A stretch of 64,000 nt of DNA from DATBMA01 sp036555105 (GCA_036555105.1 DATBMA010000023.1:1-64000), one strand, 5' to 3'; positions 14,556-23,341 are shown, counted from the stretch's first letter. Translations and numbers: made by a program. Notes: generated by a model not told the origin, from the letters alone.

Positions 14556-14605
14556 GTTCTGGCGCGGGATTGTGAAGCCATAGCGGCATATCCCTGCGCC
14601 AGAAC
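14556..14605. terminator. Strong hairpin between convergent genes, probable bidirectional terminator
   Basis: GTTCTGGCGC-GGGAT (14556-14570) pairs with ATCCC-(T)-GCGCCAGAAC (14590-14605). The result is 15 bp with a single bulge and a 19-nt loop. It lies between the thrS downstream gene and the convergent gltA. There is no long T-run on either side. Confidence 0.6.
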
Positions 14606-14616
14606 GAGGATCTAGG

Positions 14617-15906
14617 TCAGGACTTGCGCTGCTCGATCGGGAGGTAGTCCCGGACCGGGGCTCCCGAGTAAAGCTGTTGGGGCCGGTAGATGCGGGTGGC
14701 CGGGTCCATCGCCATCTCTCGATACTGAGCCAGCCAGCCGGGGAGGCGCCCGAGGGCGAAGAGCACTGGGAACATGTCGGTGGGGAAGCCCATGGCTCGG
14801 TAGATGATCCCCGAGTAGAAGTCGACGTTCGGATACAGCTTGCGCTGGATGAAGTAGTCGTCTGAGAGCGCCAGGTCTTCCAGCTCTTTCGCAGCGCGAA
14901 GGAGAGGGTCGTCGACCCCGAGCTTGGCAAGCACCTCCTCTGCGGCCTTCCTGATGATCCTGGCCCGCGGATCGAAGTTCTTGTAGATGCGGTGCCCGAA
15001 ACCCATCAGCCGGAATGGGTCCTCCCGGTCCTTGGCCCGCTCGACGTAGTACGCGATGTCTTTGCCACCCACCACGATCTGCTCCAGCATCTCGAGCACG
15101 GCCTGGTTGGCCCCGCCATGCAGAGGGCCGGACAAGGCGTGGATGCCGGCCGAGATCCCGGAGAAGACATTGGCTTCTCCCGAGCCGACCAGACGTACCG
15201 CGGTCGCCGAGCAGTTCTGTCCATGGTCGGCATGGAGGATCAACAGCACGTTCAGCGCGGCCGCCACCACCGGATCAGGGGTGTACGGCTCCGATGGGAT
15301 CGAGAACATCATGTGAAGGAAGTTGCCCGCGTAGTCGAGCTCGTTGCGCGGATAGGTATACGGCTGGTGGGCCCGGTACTTGTAACTCCAGGCGATCATC
15401 GTCGGCACCTTGGCGATGAGGCGACGGGATGAGATGTCGAGCGACGCTTCGCTGCGCGGGTCGAGGGCATCGGGGTAGTAGGTGGCCAGTGCCGACGTCG
15501 CCGATGCCAGGATCTGCATCGGGTGGGCCGAGTGGGGGAAGGCCTCGAAGAGGTGCTTCATGTCCTCTCTGAGCAAGGAATGCCGGGTTATCGAGGTCTC
15601 GAACTCGTCGAGCTCGCGCCGGCTGGGGAGCTCGCCATACAGGAGCAGATAGGCGACCTCCAGAAACGATGCCTGCTCTGCCAGCTGCTCGATCGGGTAG
15701 CCGCGGTAGCGGAGGATGCCGGCATCGCCATCGATGTGGCTCACCGAACTCGAGCTCTCGGCGGTGTTGCCGAAGCCCCGATCGACGGTGATCAGCCCGC
15801 TTTGAGAGCGGAGCCCGGAGATGTCGAGGGCCAGCTCGCCCTCGGTCCCTTCCTCCACCGGGAGGGCGTATTCCTGGTCCCTGTATCTCAGAACGGCGTC
15901 TGACAT
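14617..15906 (-). CDS. gltA: Citrate synthase (429 aa)
   Basis: Type II-like citrate synthase of the usual length. Conserved blocks seen: GILRYRGYPIEQLAEQASFLEVAYLLLYGELP, LILHADHGQNCSATAVRLVGS (catalytic His region), ALSGPLHGGANQAVLEML (HGGAN), RLMGFGHRIYKNFDPRA (catalytic GHR), and later PNVDFYSGIIYRAMG with the catalytic Asp. It condenses oxaloacetate and acetyl-CoA. I use ATG 15906 because GGAAGG sits 7 nt upstream; GTG 15912 would leave almost no spacing. It lies 39 nt after the EF-G-like gene on the same strand and probably shares its transcript. Confidence 0.97.
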   Translation of the reverse strand: MSDAVLRYRDQEYALPVEEGTEGELALDISGLRSQSGLITVDRGFGNTAESSSSVSHIDGDAGILRYRGYPIEQLAEQASFLEVAYLLLYGELPSRRELDEFETSITRHSLLREDMKHLFEAFPHSAHPMQILASATSALATYYPDALDPRSEASLDISSRRLIAKVPTMIAWSYKYRAHQPYTYPRNELDYAGNFLHMMFSIPSEPYTPDPVVAAALNVLLILHADHGQNCSATAVRLVGSGEANVFSGISAGIHALSGPLHGGANQAVLEMLEQIVVGGKDIAYYVERAKDREDPFRLMGFGHRIYKNFDPRARIIRKAAEEVLAKLGVDDPLLRAAKELEDLALSDDYFIQRKLYPNVDFYSGIIYRAMGFPTDMFPVLFALGRLPGWLAQYREMAMDPATRIYRPQQLYSGAPVRDYLPIEQRKS

Positions 15907-15945
15907 GGCCACCTTCCGTCGCAGGACTATGGGCGTCCCGGCCCC

Positions 15946-18000
15946 TTACTCCTTGTCCTTGGCCGCTGCCGCCGCGGCGATGACTTTCTGTGCCTCAGGA
16001 TGAGGCATCTCCGCATAGTGGTCGAATTCGACCTCAAAGGTACCCCGTCCGCTCGTCATAGATCGCAGGTCGGCTGCATAACGCTGGACCTCTGACATCG
16101 GGACCTCGGCTTCGATTACACGGGCCGAGCCATCGGTGTCCATCCCCAGCACACGTCCCCGGCGACCATTGATGTCACCCATCACATCGCCGGTGTGATC
16201 CTCCGGCACCCGGATGCTCAGCCGCATGATCGGCTCGAGCAGCACAGGTCGCAGCAACGGGGCCGCCGACTTGACAGCTTGGATGCCGGCCATCCGAAAG
16301 GAGAGCTCATCCGAGTCGACGGCATGGAACTTCCCGTCGAACACTTGGGCAGAGACATCGATTACCGGGTAACCGGCCAGGATCCCGCGTTCCAATGCCT
16401 CGTGAATGCCCTTGTCCACCGCCGGGATGAACTGACGGGGGATCGCGCCGCCCTTGATGGCGTCGACGAACTCGTAGCCTGCGCCCCGCGGGCGGGGGCT
16501 GAACCGGACGCTGCAGACGCCGTACTGCCCGCGACCCCCGGTCTGCTTCTTGTGCTTGCCTTCGGCTTCGCCCGCCGCGGTGATGGTCTCCCGAAACGGG
16601 ATCGTGGGAAGGGCGGTGTCGACTTCAACCCCGAACTTGCGCCGGATTCGGGCCAAAGTCACATCGAGGTGGGTGTCGCCCAGCCCGGCCAGGACGGTCT
16701 CACCGGTGGCAGCCCGGCGGTCGACTCGCAGGGTCGGGTCCTCCTCGGTCATCTTCTGCAAGGCCGTGGACAGCTTCTCCTCATCATGCTGGCTGTGAGG
16801 TTCCACCGCCAGCTCGGTCACCGGCCGGGGGTAGACCACCGGGGCGAACTCGAGCGGGGTTCCCGATCGCAGGGTGTCGCCCGCCCGTACGTTCTCCGCT
16901 TTCGCCAGGGCGGCGATCTCTCCTGCCACCAACTCCTTGGCGTCGTGGTGATCCTTGCCAAGCTGATAGAAGAGGTTGTGCATCCGCACCTTGCCCCCGC
17001 GGGCGAGGTCGAGCTCCATGTCAGGATTGATGCGCCCCGAGTAGAGCCGGAAGAGCGAGATGCGCCCGACGAACGGGTCGCTGATCGTCTTGAACACGTA
17101 GGCCACCACCGGGCCGTCTTCCTTCACTTCGACGGAGTCGCCCTTGGCGATCGGGGGGAGAGCGCGCTCGAGAGGAGAGGGGGCGAAATCGACCAGGAAT
17201 TCGAGCAGGGTGTCGGCGCCGATGCGGCGTGCTCCCGAGCCCACAAGGACGGGCTGGATCTCACCCGCAAGCATCCCTTTGTGGACTGTGGAGACGATCA
17301 CCTCGGACGACGGCTCTTCGCCCTCGAAGTACTTCTCCATCAGGGTGTCGTCGGTCTCGACCACGCTTTCGACCAGGGCGGTATGGGTGTCTGCCACCAG
17401 CCCGGCCGTGTCGGCGGGGACCTCCGACGGGGTGCCGGTCTTGTCGTCCGGCCCGTAGACGAACGCGTTGCCTGAGACCACCCTCACCAAGCCCCGCAGG
17501 TCATGCTCGGCCCCAATCGGGACCTGGACCGGAGCAACCCGCTTTCCAAAGGCCTCCCGGAGCTGGTCGAGGACTCGCGGGAATGACGAGCGCTCGCGAT
17601 CGAGCTTGGAAATGAAGATTGCCCGCGGGATCCCCTCGTCGGCTGCCGCCTTCCAGAGGAGCTCGGTCTGGACTTCTACTCCGTCCACTCCGGAGACGAC
17701 GAACAGGGCCAGGTCGGCTGCCCGCAGAGCGGCGCGGGCATCACCCCCGAAGTCGGCATAGCCAGGGGTGTCGATGAGATTGATCCGATGGCCCTTCCAA
17801 TCGAGGGTGGCGATGGCAAGGCCGAGGGAGATCTTGCGTTCTTGTTCCTCGGGCTCGAAGTCGAGGAGTGCGGTTCCCTGGTCGACCGATCCCTGCCGGG
17901 TCGAAACGCCGGCCACGTAGAGCAATGCCTCTGCCAGTGTCGTCTTTCCACTTCCGCCGTGGCCGAGCAATGCGACATTGCGGATCTTGTCGGGGACCAC
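15946..18000 (-). CDS. EF-G-like translational GTPase paralogue (684 aa)
   Basis: The protein has the full EF-G domain order: GTPase domain with P-loop GHGGSGKTTL and DTPGYADF, domain II, then TGGRGQYGVCSVRF and the C-terminal RGRVLGMDTDG domain. It is not canonical EF-G: the P-loop has GHGGSGKT instead of AHIDAGKT, and the NKxD motif is SKLD. This matches the EF-G-like (fusA2-type) family of actinobacteria and other phyla. That family is thought to act in ribosome-related or stress functions and is not essential for normal translocation. Start GTG 18000 with GAGGAGGT upstream. It probably leads a two-gene unit with gltA. Confidence 0.9.
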   Translation of the reverse strand: MVPDKIRNVALLGHGGSGKTTLAEALLYVAGVSTRQGSVDQGTALLDFEPEEQERKISLGLAIATLDWKGHRINLIDTPGYADFGGDARAALRAADLALFVVSGVDGVEVQTELLWKAAADEGIPRAIFISKLDRERSSFPRVLDQLREAFGKRVAPVQVPIGAEHDLRGLVRVVSGNAFVYGPDDKTGTPSEVPADTAGLVADTHTALVESVVETDDTLMEKYFEGEEPSSEVIVSTVHKGMLAGEIQPVLVGSGARRIGADTLLEFLVDFAPSPLERALPPIAKGDSVEVKEDGPVVAYVFKTISDPFVGRISLFRLYSGRINPDMELDLARGGKVRMHNLFYQLGKDHHDAKELVAGEIAALAKAENVRAGDTLRSGTPLEFAPVVYPRPVTELAVEPHSQHDEEKLSTALQKMTEEDPTLRVDRRAATGETVLAGLGDTHLDVTLARIRRKFGVEVDTALPTIPFRETITAAGEAEGKHKKQTGGRGQYGVCSVRFSPRPRGAGYEFVDAIKGGAIPRQFIPAVDKGIHEALERGILAGYPVIDVSAQVFDGKFHAVDSDELSFRMAGIQAVKSAAPLLRPVLLEPIMRLSIRVPEDHTGDVMGDINGRRGRVLGMDTDGSARVIEAEVPMSEVQRYAADLRSMTSGRGTFEVEFDHYAEMPHPEAQKVIAAAAAAKDKE

Positions 18001-18078
18001 TCGACCTCCTCGGGGGACGGGGCTGCGGATGATAGTGAAGGTGCCTCAGCCCAACTCGGCGTGCTACTTTGCCCGCCG
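18001..18078. promoter_or_regulatory. Divergent promoter region for the EF-G-like gene and pgsA
   Basis: On the minus strand TATCAT (rc of 18029-18034) is followed by about 28 nt of leader and a GAGGAGGT ribosome binding site for the EF-G-like gene. On the plus strand TACTTT (18065-18070) ends 8 nt before GTG 18079 of pgsA, suggesting a leaderless transcript. Motif-based only. Confidence 0.45.
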
Positions 18079-18651
18079 GTGATCGACCAGCGGGTGCGTC
18101 CGCGTGTCCAATGGCTCCTCGATCCGATCGGTGGGTCGCTGGCACACATGGGGGTCACCCCCCAATTCATGACCCTGTTCGGGCTGACCATCACGGTCGG
18201 CGGTGCCGTGCTGATCGGACTCGGCTATCTCCGCATAGGCGCCGCTGTGGCCTTGCTGGGGGCCCTGCTCGACGGGCTGGATGGCTCGGTGGCGCGGGCC
18301 GGGGGGTCGGTGACCCCACGGGGGGCGTTTCTCGACGCCGCCAGCGACCGCATCGGGGAGATCGCGGTGTTCGCAGGACTGGCGGTGGCTCGGGCCGGGA
18401 ACCGGCGGGAGCTGCTGCTGATCGTGCTCGCCATAGGGGGCGCCACGCTGGTGCCATACCTGCGGGCCAAGGCCGAGGCCGTGGGGCTCAACGGCAAGGC
18501 AGGGTTCATGGGGCGGGCCGAGCGGGTAATCCTCTTCTCGGTCGGCCTCATCTTGGGATTCATCGAGCCAATGCTCTGGGTGATGGTGGCCGCCACCTGG
18601 TTCACAGCCGGTCAGCGCTTCTTCGACACGTATCACGCCATCGAGCCGTGA
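18079..18651 (+). CDS. pgsA: CDP-alcohol phosphatidyltransferase, phosphatidylinositol phosphate synthase type (190 aa)
   Basis: The complete catalytic motif DGxxAR-x8-GxxxD-xxxD is present: D65, D68, A72-R73, G82, D86, D90. About five or six membrane helices surround it. Mycobacterial PgsA1 makes phosphatidylinositol phosphate from CDP-diacylglycerol and inositol phosphate. The order pgsA-acyltransferase-pimA, each with a 4-nt GTGA overlap, repeats that of mycobacteria. This is the main reason to choose the inositol-lipid role over phosphatidylglycerophosphate synthase. GTG 18079 is preferred: it follows a -10-like TACTTT by 8 nt, and the frame upstream is shadow sequence. Confidence 0.85.
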   Translation: MIDQRVRPRVQWLLDPIGGSLAHMGVTPQFMTLFGLTITVGGAVLIGLGYLRIGAAVALLGALLDGLDGSVARAGGSVTPRGAFLDAASDRIGEIAVFAGLAVARAGNRRELLLIVLAIGGATLVPYLRAKAEAVGLNGKAGFMGRAERVILFSVGLILGFIEPMLWVMVAATWFTAGQRFFDTYHAIEP

Positions 18652-19526
18652 GGCACCGCCTCTTCTACCTGCTGCTGCAGGTGGCGAGCGCAGTGGTGGG
18701 AGTCCTACCGCTGTCCTGGGCACGGCGGGTGTGCTCGGCCATCGGCGCCCTCTCGTATCCGTTCGCCGGGGAGCGACGCCTGATGTCCAAGCGGCACATG
18801 GAGCGCATCGCCCCTGATCGCAAGGACCACGACGCCCTCGCCCGTCGAGTGTTCGCGAACTACGGAAGGCGATGGGCCGAGTCGCTGTGGCTGCGCCCCA
18901 GCCGGGTCCCCGGATTGGTGGCGGCCGCCCAGACCGAAGGATTCCAGAACCTGATCGACGCCAAGGCGAAGGGACGGGGGGTGATACTCGCCCTTCCACA
19001 TCAGGGCTACTTCGAGCTGTCGGCTCCGGTAACGGCCACCCTCGGGCTCAAGGTGGTGGCGGTGGCCGAGAACCTCGAGAATCGCTACGTGCGCGACTGG
19101 TTCACGCGTATGCGCGAGGCCTTCGACATCCAGGTGAGATACGCCGATGACCCGGCCGTGATGCGGTCCCTCGTCTCCGACCTGGCCGCCGGCAAAGCGA
19201 TCGCGCTCGTCTCAGACCGCGATCTCTCCGGGCGCGGCGTCGAGGTGGAGTTCTTCGGGGAGCGGACCACCCTTCCATCTGGACCTGCTGGGTTGTCGAT
19301 CCGCACAGGGGCTCCGATCGTCCCGGTCGGCACATATTTCACTCCAGGTGCCAACCTGTTGATCGTCACACCCAGCATCGACATCCCGACCGAGGGAACG
19401 GTGGCAGAACGGACGGTTGCGATGACCCAGCAGCTCGCCAATCGTTTGGAAGACCTCATCAAACGCGATCCCAGCCAATGGCTGGTACTGCAACCCAACT
19501 GGCCATCCGACAGCCAACCGGCGTGA
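18648..19526 (+). CDS. patA: Phosphatidylinositol mannoside acyltransferase, HtrB/LpxL family (292 aa)
   Basis: An N-terminal hydrophobic segment (LFYLLLQVASAVVGVLPL) and LALPHQGYFELSAPV carry the HxxxxE acyltransferase motif (H-Q-G-Y-F-E). Later blocks SDRDLSGRGVEVEFFGE and GAPIVPVGTYF are typical of the lauroyl/myristoyl acyltransferase family. In the pgsA-pimA context the likely reaction is acylation of phosphatidylinositol mannosides at the inner membrane, as for mycobacterial PatA (Rv2611c). GTG 18648 overlaps the pgsA stop by 4 nt; the 3' end overlaps pimA the same way. Confidence 0.85.
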   Translation: MRHRLFYLLLQVASAVVGVLPLSWARRVCSAIGALSYPFAGERRLMSKRHMERIAPDRKDHDALARRVFANYGRRWAESLWLRPSRVPGLVAAAQTEGFQNLIDAKAKGRGVILALPHQGYFELSAPVTATLGLKVVAVAENLENRYVRDWFTRMREAFDIQVRYADDPAVMRSLVSDLAAGKAIALVSDRDLSGRGVEVEFFGERTTLPSGPAGLSIRTGAPIVPVGTYFTPGANLLIVTPSIDIPTEGTVAERTVAMTQQLANRLEDLIKRDPSQWLVLQPNWPSDSQPA

Positions 19527-20560
19527 AGGTCGCCGTTGTTTGCCCCTACGACCTCGGATTCCCCGGAGGAGTCCAGCACCAAGTCGCCCAACTGGTGGTC
19601 CACCTCAGGGCCTCAGGTGAGGATGCGTGGGCCGTGGGGCCCCGTTGCCCGGCCGACCTCGGAGTCGACATCGGAAACTCGGTGGAGGTTCCGGCCAATG
19701 GCTCCAAGGCCCCGGTGGCTCTGAACCCGGGGGTGGCAGGGAGGGTGCGCAAGGCGGTACGCGACGCACAGGTGATCCACATCCACGAGCCGTTGATGCC
19801 GTTGACTTCGTTCGCGGCATTGACTGTGCCCAATCCCAAGGTGACGACGTTCCATGCCCGCCCTCCCACCTGGGTGCGCAGCCTCTACCGGGTGGCGAGC
19901 AGCCCGATGCGGCGCTCGATCGGGAGCGGCATCGTCACAGCCGTGAGCGCCGAGGCGGCAGCTGCGCTCCCATTCGATGACGTCCGCATGATCCCCAATG
20001 GCATCGATCTCGAGACGATCGACGTGGCCAAGACCAGGCAACAGGTTGTCTTCGTGGGGCGTGATGAGCCGCGCAAAGGCCTGGACACCCTCCTCAAAGC
20101 GTGGCCCAATGTGATGGAAGTGCACCCGGGGGCCCGCTTGACCGTGGTGGGGTCGATGCGCCAGTCACCCCCCGTCGGCGTCGTCTTTCTGGGCCGGGTT
20201 CCCGAGGACGAGAAGAACGACTTGCTCGCCACAGCCGAGGTGCTGGTGGCTCCCAACCTCGGCGGTGAGAGCTTCGGCATCGTCCTGCTGGAGGGAATGG
20301 CCGCCGGCTGCGCGGTGGTGGCGAGCGATCTCCCTGCCTTTCATGAGTTGCTGGCCGGAGTCGGGGTCGAGTTTCCGGCCGGCGACTCCGGGTCCCTGGC
20401 CGAGCATCTGGTCCGCCTGCTCGCATCTCGCGAGGAACTCGACCGGCTGGGATCAGCCGGTCGTACACGAGCCGCAGAGTTCGCATGGCCACGCGTGCTC
20501 GGGCTGTATCTAACGGCGTATGAAGACGCCACCGCCAAGGCTGCGACCCGCTCCAGGTAG
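19523..20560 (+). CDS. pimA: Phosphatidylinositol alpha-mannosyltransferase, GT4 (345 aa)
   Basis: Begins MKVAVVCPYDLGFPGGVQHQV, a near-perfect PimA N-terminus; the GGVQ glycine loop binds GDP-mannose. Later VGRDEPRKGLDTLLKAW and the GT4 nucleotide-sugar site SFGIVLLEGMAAGCAVV (E-x7-E region) are present. It adds the first mannose to phosphatidylinositol at the cytoplasmic face of the membrane. Start GTG 19523 overlaps the patA stop by 4 nt, although the frame is open upstream. Third gene of the PIM unit; pdxS follows after 34 nt with its own GGAAG-type ribosome binding site. Confidence 0.93.
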   Translation: MKVAVVCPYDLGFPGGVQHQVAQLVVHLRASGEDAWAVGPRCPADLGVDIGNSVEVPANGSKAPVALNPGVAGRVRKAVRDAQVIHIHEPLMPLTSFAALTVPNPKVTTFHARPPTWVRSLYRVASSPMRRSIGSGIVTAVSAEAAAALPFDDVRMIPNGIDLETIDVAKTRQQVVFVGRDEPRKGLDTLLKAWPNVMEVHPGARLTVVGSMRQSPPVGVVFLGRVPEDEKNDLLATAEVLVAPNLGGESFGIVLLEGMAAGCAVVASDLPAFHELLAGVGVEFPAGDSGSLAEHLVRLLASREELDRLGSAGRTRAAEFAWPRVLGLYLTAYEDATAKAATRSR

Positions 20561-20594
20561 CATCTGACCCCTCAGACAACCTGGCAAGGAAGAC

Positions 20595-21476
20595 GTGGAA
20601 CGCGGAACTGATCTGGTCAAGCGGGGACTGGCGGAGATGCTCAAGGGCGGCGTGATCATGGATGTGGTCACCGCCGACCAGGCGCGGATCGCCGAGGAGG
20701 CCGGAGCAGTGGCGGTGATGGCTCTCGAGCGGGTGCCGGCCGACATCAGGAAGCAGGGTGGGGTGGCCCGCATGGCCGACCCGACCAAGATCCAGGAGAT
20801 CCAGCAGTCGGTGACCATCCCGGTCATGGCGAAGTGCCGGATCGGCCACGCGGTCGAAGCGCAGGTGCTGCAGGCCCTCGGGGTCGACTACATCGACGAG
20901 TCCGAGGTGCTGACTCCCGCCGACGCCGAGCACCACGTGGACAAGTGGGCTTTCACCACGCCCTTCGTTTGTGGCGCCCGCAACCTTGGCGAGGCTCTTC
21001 GCCGGATCGGGGAGGGTGCCGCCATGATCCGTACCAAGGGCGAGGCCGGCACCGGAAACGTGGTCGAGGCGGTCACCCACATGCGGGCGGTCAAAGAAGG
21101 GATCGGCAGGCTGGTGCAGGCCGGCACCGACCAGCTGATGGCCGAAGCCCGGGATCTTGCTGCCCCGTTCGAGCTCGTGCGGGAAGTACACGAAACCGGC
21201 CGGCTGCCGGTTGTGAACTTCGCTGCAGGTGGCATCGCCACTCCGGCGGACGCGGCGCTGATGATGGCGCTCGGATGTGATGGGGTGTTCGTCGGCAGCG
21301 GGATCTTCAAGTCCTCCGACCCCAAGGGCTACGCGGCCGCCATCGTCGAGGCGACGACCTTCTGGAACGAGCCCGAGGTGATCGCCAAGGTTTCCCGCGG
21401 GCTCGGCGAGGCCATGCCGGGGATCGAGCTGGAACGGCTCGACCCAAGCGAGCGGTTGGCCCAGCGCGGTTGGTGA
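20595..21476 (+). CDS. pdxS: Pyridoxal 5'-phosphate synthase, PdxS subunit (293 aa)
   Basis: Highly conserved: LKGGVIMDVVTADQARIAEEAGAVAVMALERVP, the catalytic Lys of VMAKCRIGH, DYIDESEVLTPAD and IRTKGEAGTGNVVEAVTHMR. It builds PLP from ribose 5-phosphate, glyceraldehyde 3-phosphate and ammonia in a dodecameric barrel. Ammonia is supplied by PdxT, encoded 4 nt downstream. GTG start with AAGGAAG at 20586-20592. Length is normal for the family. Confidence 0.98.
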   Translation: MERGTDLVKRGLAEMLKGGVIMDVVTADQARIAEEAGAVAVMALERVPADIRKQGGVARMADPTKIQEIQQSVTIPVMAKCRIGHAVEAQVLQALGVDYIDESEVLTPADAEHHVDKWAFTTPFVCGARNLGEALRRIGEGAAMIRTKGEAGTGNVVEAVTHMRAVKEGIGRLVQAGTDQLMAEARDLAAPFELVREVHETGRLPVVNFAAGGIATPADAALMMALGCDGVFVGSGIFKSSDPKGYAAAIVEATTFWNEPEVIAKVSRGLGEAMPGIELERLDPSERLAQRGW

Positions 21477-21480
21477 CCAG

Positions 21481-22062
21481 ATGGGGCCCAAGCGGGGTCC
21501 ATCGGTCGGTGTGCTCGGTCTCCAGGGAGACGTCCGCGAGCACCTGATCGCAATCGAGCGGGCCGGGGCCGCCCCCCTGGTGGTGAAACATCCTTCCGAC
21601 CTCGTCTCGATCGACGCGATGATCATTCCCGGCGGTGAGTCGACGACGATCGGCCGGCTGGCGACCCGGTTCGGCCTGATGGAGCCACTGCGCGAGGAGA
21701 TCGACTCCGGGATGCCGGTCTATGGCACCTGCGCGGGGATGATCTTGCTGGCGGCCGGCCTCACCGAAGGCGACCAGCCGCTGGTCGGGGCGCTCGACAT
21801 CGTTGTCCGCAGGAACGCCTTTGGTCGCCAGAACGAGTCCTTCGAAGCGGAACTGGAAATCGACGGCTTCGCCGAGCCCTTTCCGGCCGTGTTCATCAGG
21901 GCACCGTGGGTGGCCAAGGTGGGAGCAGGAGTCGAGGTGCTCGCTACCATCGACGAGCATCCGGTGATGGTCCGCCAGGAGCGGATCCTCGCCACGTCAT
22001 TCCATCCCGAGCTGGCCGGCGACGACCGGATCCATCGCATGCTCATCGAAATGATGGAGTAG
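21481..22062 (+). CDS. pdxT: Glutamine amidotransferase subunit of PLP synthase (193 aa)
   Basis: Class I glutaminase fold with GVLGLQGDVREH, IIPGGESTTI, nucleophile YGTCAGMI (Cys) and the catalytic FHPEL (His-x-Glu) near the end. It hydrolyses glutamine and channels ammonia to PdxS. It sits 4 nt after pdxS and 2 nt before yebC, so all three are probably one transcript. ATG 21481 is chosen; the first seven residues precede the usual GVLGLQG start. Confidence 0.97.
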   Translation: MGPKRGPSVGVLGLQGDVREHLIAIERAGAAPLVVKHPSDLVSIDAMIIPGGESTTIGRLATRFGLMEPLREEIDSGMPVYGTCAGMILLAAGLTEGDQPLVGALDIVVRRNAFGRQNESFEAELEIDGFAEPFPAVFIRAPWVAKVGAGVEVLATIDEHPVMVRQERILATSFHPELAGDDRIHRMLIEMME

Positions 22063-22064
22063 CC

Positions 22065-22811
22065 ATGTCCGGACATTCGAAGTGGGCGACGATCAAGAGG
22101 AAGAAAGCGGCCAACGACGCCCGCCGCGGGCAGCTCTTCGGCAAGCTCATCAAGGCCGTCGAGGTGGCGGCTCGAGCGGGCGGGGGCGACCCGGGCGGCA
22201 ACGCCACGTTGGCTGCGGCCATCGCCAAGGCCAGGTCCAACGCGGTGCCGGCCGACAACATCGAACGGGCCATAAAGCGGGCGACCGGTGCCGGCGACGG
22301 CGCAACGTACGAGGAGATCTGGTACGAGGGCTACGCCCCGGGAGGGGTTGCCCTCTATGTTCAGGTCGTCACCGACAATCGGAATCGAGCGGCCTCGGAC
22401 GTTCGGGCCACTTTCACCCGCAACCACGGGAACCTCGGGGAGCCCGGCTCGGTCGGCTACCTGTTCGAGCAGAAGGGCTACCTGGAGGTGGCGGGAGAGG
22501 AGGACGCAGTGCTGATGGCTGCGCTCGAAGCCGGGGCCGAGGATGTCAAGCCAGGCGACGAAGAGGGATTCCAGGTCTACACCGCCCCCGCCGACCTGTT
22601 TCCGGTCCAGCGTGGGATCGAACAGGCCGGCTTGGCTGTTGCCTCGGCCGACCTCGTCCAGGTCCCCAAGACCTCGGTGCAACTCGACGCAGCCGGCGCC
22701 GCCAAGGTTCTGCGGCTGGTCGACGCCCTCGAGGACCTCGACGACGTCCAGGCGGTGTATGGCAATTACGAGATGGACGACGAGGTGATGGCCGCCCTCG
22801 CAGGCGACTGA
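22065..22811 (+). CDS. yebC: YebC/PmpR-family protein (248 aa)
   Basis: The N-terminal MSGHSKWATIKRKKAANDARRGQLFGKL is the family hallmark, and the acidic C-terminal ALEDLDDVQAVYGNYEM is also typical. The family was described as transcriptional regulators; recent work links members to translation of difficult proline stretches on ribosomes. The neighbouring ruvC-ruvA-ruvB order is very common. ATG 22065 follows pdxT by 2 nt, so translation is likely coupled. Length is standard. Confidence 0.96.
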   Translation: MSGHSKWATIKRKKAANDARRGQLFGKLIKAVEVAARAGGGDPGGNATLAAAIAKARSNAVPADNIERAIKRATGAGDGATYEEIWYEGYAPGGVALYVQVVTDNRNRAASDVRATFTRNHGNLGEPGSVGYLFEQKGYLEVAGEEDAVLMAALEAGAEDVKPGDEEGFQVYTAPADLFPVQRGIEQAGLAVASADLVQVPKTSVQLDAAGAAKVLRLVDALEDLDDVQAVYGNYEMDDEVMAALAGD

Positions 22812-22845
22812 GGCCAGGTTCCACTTCGACCAATACGGCCATCCC

Positions 22846-22851
22846 TAGGCT
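22846..22851 (+). promoter_or_regulatory. Putative -10 hexamer TAGGCT for ruvC
   Basis: TAGGCT ends 7 nt before ATG 22859, with no ribosome binding site between. This predicts a leaderless ruvCAB transcript starting at or near the ATG. Confidence 0.45.
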
Positions 22852-22858
22852 CTCCCGG

Positions 22859-23341
22859 ATGCTGGTCATGGGCATCGACCCCGGCCTCACAACCACCGGC
22901 TACGGGCTGGTGCGTGGGGGCGGCTCACCGCAAGCGGTGGTGGCGGGGGTCATCAGGACCGGTACCACCGATCCGACCTCCGAGCGCCTGCGGATTCTCC
23001 ACGAGCAACTCCTGGCCTTGTTGCGGGAGACCGGGCCGGATGCTGTCGCCATCGAGCAGGTCTTCACCAACGCCAATCGACAGACTGCGGTGGCGGTCGG
23101 AAGGGCTTCGGGGGTGGCCCTCCTGGCGGCGGCCCAGGCGGGCCTGCCTGTCTTCGAGTACACGCCGACCGGGGTCAAGGCGGCGGTGGCCGGAGATGGC
23201 GCCGCCGACAAGCGAGCGGTGGCGAGCATGGTGGCGCGTCGCCTGCGCCTGTCCGAGCCCCCCAGTCCGGCCGACGCCGCCGACGCTCTGGCGGTGGCCC
23301 TGTGCCATCTGCAAACTGCATTTGTGGAAGTGGCCTCATGA
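22859..23341 (+). CDS. ruvC: Holliday junction endodeoxyribonuclease RuvC (160 aa)
   Basis: MLVMGIDPGLTTTGYGLV carries the first catalytic Asp. IEQVFTNANRQTAVAVGRA contains the conserved Glu. The C-terminal SPADAADALAVALCHLQ has the last acidic residues. The enzyme resolves Holliday junctions together with RuvAB. Start ATG 22859 gives the normal N-terminus. The 3' end overlaps ruvA by 4 nt. Confidence 0.97.
   Translation: MLVMGIDPGLTTTGYGLVRGGGSPQAVVAGVIRTGTTDPTSERLRILHEQLLALLRETGPDAVAIEQVFTNANRQTAVAVGRASGVALLAAAQAGLPVFEYTPTGVKAAVAGDGAADKRAVASMVARRLRLSEPPSPADAADALAVALCHLQTAFVEVAS

Noticed and set aside
20094..21626. 510-codon minus-strand frame opposite pimA and pdxS
   Set aside because: Shadow of strongly conserved genes; no domain and no start signal.
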